Source: Streptomyces rubradiris
GTDB lineage: Bacteria; Actinomycetota; Actinomycetes; Streptomycetales; Streptomycetaceae
NCBI RefSeq assembly: GCF_016860525.1
Contig: NZ_BNEA01000015.1
Coordinates: 1,550,001-1,614,000, forward strand
Length of the DNA stretch: 64,000 nucleotides
Direction of reading: 5' to 3'
How positions within the stretch are numbered: the stretch's first letter is position 1; each line of letters opens with the position of its first letter. A program made the position numbers and the translations under genes. Below, one piece after another: positions 55,048 through 63,553 of the stretch. Under the pieces are notes generated by a model. That model searched no databases. It saw only the letters and a list, made by a program, of their open reading frames with translations, and was not told where the DNA came from.

Positions 55048-56349
55048 CTACTCGGCGGGCGTGGTCTCCTCGCGGATGACCCGCTGGGCGACCCGGAACG
55101 CGCTGTTCGCGGCCGGCACCCCGCAGTAGACGGCGGTCTGCAGCAGCACCTCGGCGATCTCGGCCGGGGTCAGTCCGCTCCGCAGCGCCGCCCGGGTGTG
55201 GGCGGCCAGCTCCTCCAGGTGGCCGCCGGCGACCAGCGCGCTCAGCGTGACACAGCTGCGGGTACGGCGGTCCAGGCCCGGCCGGTCCCAGATCTCGCCC
55301 CAGGCGTAGCGGGTGATGAAGTCCTGGAAGTCCCCGGAGAACTCGTCGGAGTCCGCCAGCGTCCGGTCCACGTGCGCGTCGCCGAGGACCTCGCGGCGGA
55401 TCTTCAGCCCGGTCTCGTACCGGTCGGGCGGCCCGTCGCTCTGGGCGGGTACGGCGACCGGGGCGATCTCGGCGACCGGCGCGGCCTGCGCCGGCACGGC
55501 CGGGGCGGGCGCCGGGACGGCGGGCGCGACCGCGGCCGGCAGGGCGGTCTGCCCGGTGTCGAAGGGCTGCTGCCAGGCGGTGGAGAAGTGGTGGACGAGC
55601 AGGTCGGTGACGGCGGCGGGCTGCTCGACCGGCACCAGGTGGGAGGCGCCGGGCACGACCGCGAGCCGGGCGTCGGGGATGCCCGCGACCAGGGTACGGG
55701 CCTCCGCCGGGCCGGTGACCTGGTCGTCGGAGCCGACCAGCACCAGCGTCGGCACGCCCACCCGGCCGAGCTCGGACCGTACGTCGAAGGAGGCCAGCGC
55801 CTCGCAGGCGGCGATGTAGCAGCCCGGGTCGGTGGTACGGACCATCTGCACGGCCCACTCGGTGATCGCGGGCTGCGCGGCGGCGAACCCGCCGGTGAAC
55901 CAGCGGTCGGGAGCGCTCCGGGCGATCGGGTCGAGCCCGTTGGTACGGACCACCACCCCGCGCTGCCGGAACTCGTCCGCGGTGCCGAACCGGGGGGAGG
56001 CGGCGACCAGCGCGAGCGAGGCGAGCCGCTCGGGGTGGCGCAGGGCCAGCTCGATGCCGACGGCGCCGCCGAGCGCGCAGCCCGCGTAGCCGAAGCGCTG
56101 CACGCCGAGCGCGTCCAGCGTGGCCAGCAGCCGGCCGGCGAGGTCGGCGACGGAGCCGGCCGGGTGCGCGGGGGCACCGCCGTGTCCCGGCAGGTCGAAC
56201 CGGAGAACCCGCCACTGCTTGGCCAGCTCCGGCACCTGGCGGTCCCACATGTGCCACGTAGCACCGAGGGACGGCCCCATGACGAGAACCGGGGCCTGTT
56301 CCGGCCCGTCAAAGCGGTATTGCAAGCTGTCGACGTTCTTCTCACTCAC
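55048..56349 (-). CDS. pcaL: Fused 3-oxoadipate enol-lactonase / 4-carboxymuconolactone decarboxylase
   Basis: A 433-residue fusion for two consecutive steps of the protocatechuate branch of the beta-ketoadipate pathway. Residues 1-265 are an alpha/beta-hydrolase (VLVMGPSLGATWHMWDRQVP, RFDLPGHGGAPAHP, GSDDQVTGPAEA, GASHLVPVEQP). An Ala/Pro linker follows, then the decarboxylase (WGEIWDRPGLDRRTRSCVTL, GGHLEELAAHTRAAL, YCGVPAANSAF). The nucleophile-elbow serine is replaced: the sequence reads GYAGCALGGAVG. GTG 56349 is given as start; ATG 56367 is possible. The partner genes pcaHGB are not here. The integrase remnant ends in a 4-nt overlap with this start. Confidence 0.9.
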   Translation of the reverse strand: MSEKNVDSLQYRFDGPEQAPVLVMGPSLGATWHMWDRQVPELAKQWRVLRFDLPGHGGAPAHPAGSVADLAGRLLATLDALGVQRFGYAGCALGGAVGIELALRHPERLASLALVAASPRFGTADEFRQRGVVVRTNGLDPIARSAPDRWFTGGFAAAQPAITEWAVQMVRTTDPGCYIAACEALASFDVRSELGRVGVPTLVLVGSDDQVTGPAEARTLVAGIPDARLAVVPGASHLVPVEQPAAVTDLLVHHFSTAWQQPFDTGQTALPAAVAPAVPAPAPAVPAQAAPVAEIAPVAVPAQSDGPPDRYETGLKIRREVLGDAHVDRTLADSDEFSGDFQDFITRYAWGEIWDRPGLDRRTRSCVTLSALVAGGHLEELAAHTRAALRSGLTPAEIAEVLLQTAVYCGVPAANSAFRVAQRVIREETTPAE

Positions 56350-57250
56350 CCGTTCACGCTCCCACATCTCACATTCTCTCCGTGAACGGGGGCGGAACCA
56401 CTCGCCAGACCTCCCCACGTGGCCGCCGCCGGCCGCAGGTCCTCCACATCCGGCTTCACGTACCAGCGCTTCGTGGTCCGGACGTCGGCGTGACCGGCCC
56501 ACCGGGCGAGAAGGTGGTCCGGGACCCCGTGGTTCGCCAGGTATGTCAGGCAGCTCGCCCGGGCGTCGTACAGACGGACCCGACGCAGCCCGGTGCGGTC
56601 CATGACCTCGTAGGCCAGCTCCCGCAGCTGACGTCCGTTGAGCGCCCTGCCCCGAGCATCCACGAGAACGTGGCCGCTGCCTTCGTACCCCTGCCCCGCC
56701 GCCGCCTTCTCGTCGGCCTGAGCATCCCTGAACGCGGTCGAGGCAGCCGCAACCGGTGCCGGCAGAGGAAGCTGCCGCTCACCGGCAAGCGACTTGGCAT
56801 CCTTCTCCACGACGATGTCGTTCCCCATGACCGTGCGGGTGTCGGGGATGGACACCGTGACTTCGTCCAGGTCGACGTCCGCCCAGCGCATGCCACAGAT
56901 CTCCGCCGGCCGAAGACCCATCAGAACCAGGAGGAACGGTGCCTGCAGGCTCCCCGCCCACGCCCCTCCTGGAGCGCCCATCGCATCCATGCCGCCACAT
57001 GTTCCTCGGTGAGGTCCGGGAGCCTGATGTGCCCGAGCCTTCCGCGGACCCGGGCCAGGGTCATGGTGTAGCTGCGACGAGGCACGATGCTCGCGTACTG
57101 CGCCTTCGCCTCCCTCAACCCCCGAAGGTACGCGTCAGCTGCTTACGCTTCCCGGTGACCGGATCAGGGGCTGCATCGACCACGAACCGGTACCGAACCT
57201 TCCCCTTGGCAACGAGGGCGAGCTTCTTGATCGGATAAGACAGGACTACT
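56346..57250 (-). pseudogene. Decayed tyrosine recombinase (integrase)
   Basis: Three minus-strand frames hold pieces of an actinobacterial ICE-type integrase. The arm-binding start is KGKVRYRFVVDAAPDPVTGK (about 57130-57215). A shortened core-binding piece is REAKAQYASIVPRRSY, then RLGHIRLPDLTEEHVAAWM. The catalytic domain has FLLVLMGLRPAEICGMRW (Arg), RLYDARASCLTYLANHGVP, WAGHADVRTTKRWYVKP and the Tyr nucleophile. Between them are frameshifts and missing linker sequence, and the His normally after DAR is Ala-Ser here. It marks a once-mobile element at the edge of the 57-64 kb block. No tRNA or clear att site was found beside it. Confidence 0.85.
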
Positions 57251-57674
57251 CGCTTTCCTCCAGTCCGGGTGCTCCTCCCGAACTGAGAAGTCGATGGGGC
57301 GTCCACGCCCCAGAGATTGACAAACCACTCCAAGGGTTGCCGTGACCGCCGGTTTGGCCAACCGGCGATCACGGTCTATGTTCCGCTCGGTTGCGTCCCG
57401 AGGCATGGCGTACATGATCGACCTGATCCGGAGTGGTATCCGTCAGCGGTCCAGCGTGAGGAGTGCTCTGAGGTCGATGCTGCGGACGCGGACGAAGACG
57501 ACGGGGCCTGCGCTGATCACCGGGCGGGCATACCGGCCGACCTATGCTGCCGGCCATGGCAGCCTGCCTGCACGACCCCCTCCGGGATCGCATGCGCGGC
57601 CCTGTCCACCCCTTGCCCTGTTCGTCCTCCGGGCGTTTCCCTGAGTCAGGAAGGTCGAGCGCCGCGCCCGGAGC
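57251..57674. other. Gene-free gap with a long hairpin
   Basis: No gene-like frame was found in 424 bp. It contains a 15-bp stem with one mismatch (57340-57354 and 57360-57374) around a TGGCC loop, and the palindrome CTGCCGGCCATGGCAG near 57548. Either could be a terminator for the PucR-type gene (minus strand) or an end structure of the old element. Confidence 0.5.
57340..57374. terminator. 15-bp hairpin, possible terminator or element end
   Basis: CCGTGACCGCCGGTT (57340-57354) pairs with 57360-57374 with a single mismatch. It lies downstream of the PucR-type gene on the minus strand and upstream of the integrase remnant. Confidence 0.45.
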
Positions 57675-58913
57675 TCAGCTGGGATTGGTCGCCACGATGT
57701 CAGGCACGATGTCCAACACCAGGAGCGCCGCCGCCACATGGGCCGGGTTGTCCTCCACCTTTACGGCCGAGAGTTCGTTGGCGCGCGAGACGCGCCGCTC
57801 GACGGTGTTTCGGTGGGCGTAGAGGTGGGCGGCCGCCCGGGTGGCGTTGAATCCGCACTGCACGTAGGTGAGGAGCGCCTCCCGCAGTGCCGTGTCAGCC
57901 TCGGCCAACGACCCCAACGTGTTGATGACGAACCGACGTGCGCCGGCCCGGTCCTTCGTGAGCGCGTCGATCAGCTCGACGTCGGCGTAAGCCGTGAATC
58001 GCCGGTCGGACCCGAGCCGGATGACCAGCGCCTGTGCCGCGAGGGCGTCCTGGTGGCTGGTCCTGAACCCTTGGAGCCCATGCCCCGGCCTTCCCACCGC
58101 CACGCGGACCCCGTCAGCCGTCGCCATGACCTGCTCCACGTGGTGAAGGTCCGGGACGGCACCCGCCCCCGAGAGCCAGATCCACCGCGACGTCGCACTG
58201 GCGCGTGCCACCAGAGCGGTTCGACCGGTGGCAGCGGAGCGCACGGCCAGGGTCGCCTCGTCCAGGGCATCGACCTGCTGAGGATCATCGATCCACAACA
58301 CGAGACCCGTGTGCCACCGTGCCATCCGGTAGCGCAGGCGTCTCTCGGCAAGATCCTCCGCCATCGGCGCCCCGCTGGCGATCAGCTGGATCAGCGCGAT
58401 CCCCTCGGCATCCGCGTTGCCCACCGCAGCGGTCAGGCCGGCCTGGCGCAGGGCTGCGACCGAGTCGAGGGCGTACTGCACCATCGACTGCGCCGTGACG
58501 TCCAGGACCCCCACGAGAAGGTCGCGGTCGGCGCAGCGCGCCACGCATTCCTCCAGCCATCGCCGCCAGCCGATCCCCAGCGCCACACGCCACGCACCGG
58601 CGAAGTCGGGCGCAATGCCCCGGGAGACGAGATCGTTGATGTACGCCATGGCTCTCGGGCCGACGTAGGGTTCCACTCGCCGCCCCGGTTGCTGGACGTT
58701 CGCGGTCAGCCATTGGACGAGATCGGAGCGGTTGAGTTCCCAATCCTCCTCGACCAGCGAGGCATCGGCGAGGAGGGCAGGGTCTTTCTGAGCCACGAGA
58801 GAGGGCCTTGCGAAGGTGTCGACCAGGGCGTCCGTTTCCGTCAGCAGGCGCTGGCACAGTGACCTGATCGCGTCAGCGACCTCGCGGGAGGGCGGGGGCC
58901 ACAGCTCGTTCAT
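57675..58913 (-). CDS. PucR-family transcriptional regulator
   Basis: A 412-residue activator-type regulator. The N-terminal 150 residues are helical and the middle resembles the GGDEF-like CdaR/PucR sensor. The C-terminal PucR HTH is seen in LREALLTYVQCGFNATRAAAHLYAHRNTVERRVSRA (residues about 345-380), the usual DNA-binding helix of this family. Members respond to small catabolites such as purines, amino acids or amines. The ATG at 58913 gives MNELWPPPSREVADA. It is divergent from the XRE-cupin gene over a 606-bp gap containing an operator palindrome. Confidence 0.88.
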   Translation of the reverse strand: MNELWPPPSREVADAIRSLCQRLLTETDALVDTFARPSLVAQKDPALLADASLVEEDWELNRSDLVQWLTANVQQPGRRVEPYVGPRAMAYINDLVSRGIAPDFAGAWRVALGIGWRRWLEECVARCADRDLLVGVLDVTAQSMVQYALDSVAALRQAGLTAAVGNADAEGIALIQLIASGAPMAEDLAERRLRYRMARWHTGLVLWIDDPQQVDALDEATLAVRSAATGRTALVARASATSRWIWLSGAGAVPDLHHVEQVMATADGVRVAVGRPGHGLQGFRTSHQDALAAQALVIRLGSDRRFTAYADVELIDALTKDRAGARRFVINTLGSLAEADTALREALLTYVQCGFNATRAAAHLYAHRNTVERRVSRANELSAVKVEDNPAHVAAALLVLDIVPDIVATNPS

Positions 58914-59519
58914 GTCCAAGTGTCCCCCTGAATCCGAGGTGCCGACGCCCCCGACATGCCGTGTCACCGGCAGAGGCGTGGTCGGCCGCCGGCATTGGGG
59001 CGCCACCACCGTGCGGCAGCGGCTGCCCGAGACTGCTGTGCACTCGGCAGGCCGGAGAAGCTGAATCCGTCAGTGTCCGCTCTTTCGCTCGTCAGTCGGT
59101 CGGCATCGACGTGGCCCATGACGTGCTTGACCCGCGTGTGCCCCCGAGGCCGTGCCCCGATTCAGACGCACCCGCTCCGCGTGGCACACCCCGCCGCGGT
59201 GATGCGAAGCCCGACTTCGCCCGTCTGCGGATCGGTGAGGTCGGCATCCGCCGCCTCGACAGGCGTGGCCGGGTCTCCGGAGAACAACCGCGCACATGGG
59301 GCTCCAAGAGCTGTGGACGTGTTTAGCGTTACTAAACGAAGGCAGGTCTACCAGGCCGTCGATGGGGCCGCAAGGGTTTTCGCGCCGTTGTCCGCGGAAG
59401 GGCACGCCAGCCGCCCGTGACGCGCATGCCTTAGCCTCGTGCCACGGAGGGGGTTCGTCTGGGTCGGCCTGTCACCAGACGGGCACACGACCTCGGCCAC
59501 GGGACGGGCGGTGAGCGGG
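58914..59519. other. 606-bp regulatory gap between PucR-type and XRE-cupin genes
   Basis: No gene-like frame is visible. It holds the first copy of the GTTTAG/CTAAAC operator element (59321-59337) and a small hairpin GCGAAG-N5-CTTCGC (59204-59220). GC content is a little lower than in the coding regions around it. Confidence 0.6.
59320..59373 (+). promoter_or_regulatory. Operator/promoter element, copy 1
   Basis: GTTTAG (59321-59326), 5 nt, CTAAAC (59332-59337), followed by sequence that aligns over about 35 nt with the same region of copy 2 (GGCA, GTCTA, GCCG, GATGG and CCGCAA in the same order). It points toward the XRE-cupin gene, whose ATG is at 59520. Confidence 0.7.
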
Positions 59520-60125
59520 ATGTCCATCGATGACAGCAGGAGGGCAGACGGAGCGGCCAAGGGCTCCGCTGCCTCCGAAACATCCACAGGCGCGCAGCTG
59601 AGGAAGATCAGGCTCAGCCGCGGGTTGTCGTTGACGGAGGTCGCGCACCAGGCAGAGGTCACCAAGGGCTTCCTGAGTCAGTTGGAGCGTGGGCTCACCA
59701 GCGTGTCCGTCCCGACGTTGCTGCGCGTCTGCGATGTGCTGCAGATCGGGGTCGGCGAGCTGTTCGCGTACCCCCACGAGCAGGTCGTGGAGGGCGGAAG
59801 CCTGATCGACATGGGCGGTGAAGGCGTAGCCGAGTACCTGCTCACGCCCGCCGACACCACGGCCTTCCAGGTCTTCCGTTCCGTGATCGAACCAGGCGGA
59901 GGCACCGGTGGCTCCTATCGGCTCGACACCACGATCTTCGCGATGGGACTGAGTGGCTCGACCCGTCTGATCGTCGGGGGCGAGACCCGGATGCTGTCAG
60001 CCGGCGTGTCCACCTCGTTCTCCGGTCAGACGCTTCACCAGTTCGACAACCCGGGTACGTCGGTGAGCGAGGTGCTGTGGGTCCTGTCGCCTCCGCTGCT
60101 GCGCGTCGCACGAGGACCGGCCTAG
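59520..60125 (+). CDS. XRE-family regulator with C-terminal cupin
   Basis: A 201-residue regulator. Residues about 24-80 are a Cro/C1-type HTH (RKIRLSRGLSLTEVAHQAEVTKGFLSQLERG). Residues about 120-195 are a cupin (FRSVIEPGGGTGGSYRLD, GLSGSTRLIVGGETRML, SGQTLHQFDNPGTSVSEVLW) that binds an effector. Such proteins often control amine, amino-acid or fatty-acid catabolism. The ATG at 59520 (MSIDDSRRADG) was chosen; an in-frame ATG at 59439 adds unrelated sequence. It ends in a 4-nt tail-to-tail overlap with the permease gene. Confidence 0.9.
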   Translation: MSIDDSRRADGAAKGSAASETSTGAQLRKIRLSRGLSLTEVAHQAEVTKGFLSQLERGLTSVSVPTLLRVCDVLQIGVGELFAYPHEQVVEGGSLIDMGGEGVAEYLLTPADTTAFQVFRSVIEPGGGTGGSYRLDTTIFAMGLSGSTRLIVGGETRMLSAGVSTSFSGQTLHQFDNPGTSVSEVLWVLSPPLLRVARGPA

Positions 60126-61408
60126 AACCGCTCGTAGACGGCCGGTCGGCGCGCCCGCAGGACGAGGGCCTGCACCGCGCCGACCACGGCCGAGAGGGCG
60201 ACGAACCCACCGATGGCCCAGGCGCCCTCGGTGGTGCCGACGAGGAGCGGGAAGTTGGCGACCATCAGGTAGCCCACACAGGCCAGACCGAGGAAGGCCA
60301 CGGCCGGGGCCACGACCACGCGCCACACCGACTGCTGCTCACCGGCGCGCCGGAAGTAGCCGATCACCGCGAGACTGGTGGCCGCCATCAGCAGAACGAC
60401 GCCGAGGGTGGCGGCGCCGGAGAACCACGTGTAGAGGTCCCCGATCGGGTCGAGGCCGAGCGCGACGACGACAAGTGTGGTGACGGACGCGACCGCCGAG
60501 GCGACAGCCGAGGATGACGACGGCGCGCGGTGCCGGGGGTGAACGACGCCCAGCGGCGCGGGTAGGGCGCGGGCCCGGGACAGCGCGAACTGGTAGCGCG
60601 TCACGACGTTGTGGAAGGCCAGCACGCACGCGAACTGACTGGTGATCAGGAGCACCTGCATCACGTCGGCCCAGACGGACCCGACGTAGCTCCGCGCCAG
60701 TGTGAGGACCAGGCCCTCTGGGTCGGCCTTCGCGGCGCCGGTCACCGCGTCGACGCCGACACCCACCACGATCGCCCACACGGTGAACGAGTAGAAGACC
60801 CCGATCACCAGGATCGCGACGTACGTCGCCCGCAGGACCGTGACGTCGGGATCCTTGGCCTCGTTGCGGAACACGGCTGTCGCCTCAAAGCCGATGAACC
60901 CGAAGATGGCGAACATGACGCCGAGGCCGAGGAAGGCGATGATGCCCAGCGAGACGAATGCCCACAACCACCACGGAGAGCCGACGTCGGCGTACCGCTC
61001 GATGACATTGCTCGTCGCGACGCCGACATAGGCGTTCACCCCGACGAGAAGCAGCGTGTAGGAGAAGAGCGCGAGGGTCGCGGCCGAGAGACCGGGTATG
61101 CGGCCCAGCCCCGCCTGGACGTAGGCGTAGAAGGCGCCCGCGTTGCGTACCCGTCCTGCCATCAGCGTGAAGCCGACGGCGAAGATCAGCAGCATCACGG
61201 TGGTCAATGCGAAGTACAGCGGCATCCCCGGACTGCCGCTCACGGCGAAGGCGAGCGGCACCCCGCCGGCCACCAGTCCGAGCGGCGCCGCTGCGGCGAC
61301 GACCATGAACACGATCTGCGATACGCCGAGCCCTCGGTTGAGCGGGTTGCCCGATCCCGCTTCACCGCCAGGTGCTTCGACGTGCCCTGTCTTGGAGAGG
61401 TCGGTCAT
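60122..61408 (-). CDS. APC-family amino acid/amine permease, apparently missing a membrane segment
   Basis: A 428-residue transporter of the amino acid-polyamine-organocation superfamily. It has VFMVVAAAAPLGLVAGGVPL, AGRVRNAGAFYAYVQAGLG and the family hallmark FAIFGFIGFEATAVFRNEAKDP. The region that normally gives TM5-TM6 before this hallmark is absent: the sequence passes directly from SLGIIAFLGLG to VMFAIFGF. That makes it some 50-60 residues short of usual relatives (comparison from memory). The frame is intact, so it is an in-frame deletion and function is doubtful. ATG 61408 has AAAGG 8 nt upstream; GTG 61417 is an alternative. Confidence 0.82.
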   Translation of the reverse strand: MTDLSKTGHVEAPGGEAGSGNPLNRGLGVSQIVFMVVAAAAPLGLVAGGVPLAFAVSGSPGMPLYFALTTVMLLIFAVGFTLMAGRVRNAGAFYAYVQAGLGRIPGLSAATLALFSYTLLLVGVNAYVGVATSNVIERYADVGSPWWLWAFVSLGIIAFLGLGVMFAIFGFIGFEATAVFRNEAKDPDVTVLRATYVAILVIGVFYSFTVWAIVVGVGVDAVTGAAKADPEGLVLTLARSYVGSVWADVMQVLLITSQFACVLAFHNVVTRYQFALSRARALPAPLGVVHPRHRAPSSSSAVASAVASVTTLVVVALGLDPIGDLYTWFSGAATLGVVLLMAATSLAVIGYFRRAGEQQSVWRVVVAPAVAFLGLACVGYLMVANFPLLVGTTEGAWAIGGFVALSAVVGAVQALVLRARRPAVYERF

Positions 61409-62017
61409 GTCGACCACCTTTCAGCTCCCGGGCCGGTACCGGCTCGTCATGGGTGGATGAATGAGTACGTGAGGTGGTACGGCCACACGAAGCGAACCTG
61501 CGCGGCACCTCCGCAGCAGGGCGAGGGGACCCGACTTCTGCTGCTCCGGCTCAGTTCTGAGAAGTCGTGACCCCGAGCGAGAACTGGGCTGCTCGTCGCT
61601 TCCTCGGCCGCGACAGCATGAGTGACAGCCGCGATCCGCCTCGGCTCGATACGCATGTGGTGCCCGAAGCGCGGTGAAGGCGTGACGACAACGAGGACGA
61701 CCTCTCCACGCAGCCGCGACGAGGTGTTTAGTGACACTAAACACCGGCAAACGTCTATCACGCCGGTGATGGCACCGCAACGGCTACGGCGAGGCCGGCC
61801 CCTGCGGAGGCGCCGCTCAGGTCTTCTGCTCCTCGAAGAGCCGAACACGATCTCGACCGAGGTCGTTGCTCGGACGTCCGCACCGTATGAGCGCACCGGT
61901 ACACCTGCCTGTGCATCCTGCACCGGGCCTGGGCGAAGCAGGTGCTCACTGTCGTTCTCACCGCGGTCACGGCTGGGGACAGTGAAGCGACCGCCACAGG
62001 AACAGCGAGGAAACGCC
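61409..62017. other. 609-bp regulatory gap between permease and monooxygenase
   Basis: No gene-like frame. It lies between divergently transcribed genes and contains the perfect 23-bp palindrome at 61723-61745 and a second inverted repeat CACCGGC/GCCGGTG (61742-61748, 61762-61768). Confidence 0.6.
61723..61780 (+). promoter_or_regulatory. Operator/promoter element, copy 2 (perfect palindrome)
   Basis: GGTGTTTAGTG (61723-61733), one base, and its exact complement (61735-61745) form a perfect 11-bp-arm palindrome with the same GTTTAG-N5-CTAAAC core as copy 1. The following ~38 nt align with the copy 1 flank with one 2-nt gap. It points toward the monooxygenase gene, 273 nt downstream. Confidence 0.8.
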
Positions 62018-63553
62018 ATGACAGCTGAGGTGTTGGACGCCGTCGAGGAGTTCGACGTGGTGATCGTCGGAGCAGGGATCTCCGGGATCGGCGCGGCCAC
62101 CTATTTCAGCCGAGAGCTCCCCGACAAGTCGCTCGTCGTGCTGGAAGCGCGCGACGACATCGGGGGCACTTGGGACCTGTTCCGCTATCCCGGCATCCGC
62201 TCGGACTCCGACCTCCACACATTCGGTTACGAGTTCAAACCGTGGCGCCACAAAGCCGCGATCGCCGACGCTCCCCTCATCAGGGAGTACCTCCAAGAAA
62301 CAGTCGAGGAGAACGGCCTGGAGCACGTCCTCAGGCTCCGCCACCGTGTCGTCCGCGCCGAGTGGTCCTCAGCGGACTCGAAATGGACTCTCACCGTCCA
62401 GACGTCGGACCCCGCCACAGGAGCGACCCAGGTCAAGACGATCCGCGCGGGATGGGTCTTCGCCGCCACCGGCTACTACCGGTACGACGAGGGATTCTCC
62501 CCGGAGTTCCCTGGGCGGGACGACTTCGAGGGCCAGATCGTTCACCCGCAGCACTGGCCCGAGGGCCTCGACTACAGCGGGAAGAAGGTCGTCGTCATCG
62601 GGAGCGGCGCGACCGCGATCACGCTGGTGCCGGCCATGACCACCGGGGCGGGCGCCGCCCGGCACGTGACGATGCTGCAGCGCACCCCCACCTACGTCAT
62701 GGCGCTTCCCCGTGTCGACAGGGTCGCCCTGGCGCTCACGAAGCTGCTCGGAGAAGAGCGCGGGTACGCCGTGACGCGGTTCAAGAACATCTGGACCGAG
62801 CACGCCGTCGTCAAGGGTCTGCGGACCTTCCCCAAGGCCGGACGGGCGCTGATCCGGCGCGAGAACATCAAGCGTCTTCCCAAGGGATTCGACGTCGACA
62901 AGCACTTCAACCCGCCGTACGACCCGTGGGACCAGCGGCTGTGTCTGGCACCGGACGGCGACTTCTTCGACGCGATCAAGGAGGGCAGGGCCTCCGTCGT
63001 CACCGACACTGTGGCGAGGTTCAGCAAGCGCGGAATCGTCCTGACGTCGGGCGAGGAGCTGGAAGCCGACGTCATCGTCACCGCGACGGGGCTGAACCTG
63101 CAGCTCTTCGGCGGCATGCCCATCGTGGTCGACGGACGTCAGGTCGACATCGCGGACGCGCTCTGTTACCGCGGCATGCTGCTGAGCGGGATCCCGAACT
63201 GGGCGATGGCGATCGGCTACACCACCTCGTCCTGGACGCTCAAGGTGGGCCTGATATGTCGCTACTTCATCGACCTGGTCAGGCACATGGACACCCGCGG
63301 ATACGACACGGTCGTTCCGGTCGCACCCGCGGGGACCGAGCGCAAGCCCGTCATGGACCTTCAGGCCGGGTACGCCAAGCGCGCCGAGAAGCGCATGCCC
63401 AAGCAGGGCCCCGAGAAGCCCTGGCGGATGGCGATGTCCTACCCCGAGGACGCCAAGGCCCTCCGCGGCCCGGTGGCCGACGAGCACCTCGAGTTCGGCG
63501 CCCGTCGGACTGCCGCACAGGCGCCCGGTGGGAGGCGAGCCACCCATGCCTGA
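62018..63553 (+). CDS. EthA-like Baeyer-Villiger monooxygenase
   Basis: A 511-residue FAD/NADPH monooxygenase. FAD motif: VVIVGAGISGIGAATYFS. The stretch DIGGTWDLFRYPGIRSDSDL is close to mycobacterial EthA. The type I Baeyer-Villiger fingerprint FEGQIVHPQHWP (FxGxxxHxxxWP) and the NADPH motif VVVIGSGATAITLVPAM follow. It would insert oxygen next to a ketone to give an ester, or oxidise a sulfide or thioamide. The ATG 62018 has GCGAGG 7 nt before it. It overlaps the alpha/beta-hydrolase gene by 8 nt, which fits ketone-to-ester oxidation followed by ester hydrolysis. Confidence 0.9.
   Translation: MTAEVLDAVEEFDVVIVGAGISGIGAATYFSRELPDKSLVVLEARDDIGGTWDLFRYPGIRSDSDLHTFGYEFKPWRHKAAIADAPLIREYLQETVEENGLEHVLRLRHRVVRAEWSSADSKWTLTVQTSDPATGATQVKTIRAGWVFAATGYYRYDEGFSPEFPGRDDFEGQIVHPQHWPEGLDYSGKKVVVIGSGATAITLVPAMTTGAGAARHVTMLQRTPTYVMALPRVDRVALALTKLLGEERGYAVTRFKNIWTEHAVVKGLRTFPKAGRALIRRENIKRLPKGFDVDKHFNPPYDPWDQRLCLAPDGDFFDAIKEGRASVVTDTVARFSKRGIVLTSGEELEADVIVTATGLNLQLFGGMPIVVDGRQVDIADALCYRGMLLSGIPNWAMAIGYTTSSWTLKVGLICRYFIDLVRHMDTRGYDTVVPVAPAGTERKPVMDLQAGYAKRAEKRMPKQGPEKPWRMAMSYPEDAKALRGPVADEHLEFGARRTAAQAPGGRRATHA

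Noticed and set aside
57300..57675. Possible attachment site of the integrase
   Set aside because: A hairpin and a short palindrome are present, but no tRNA end or matching direct repeat elsewhere in the window could be found.
61622..62017. N-terminal extension of the monooxygenase from an in-frame ATG at 61622
   Set aside because: The extra 132 residues are Arg/Ser/Thr-rich without homology, and translation would start upstream of the operator palindrome. ATG 62018 has a good ribosome-binding site.
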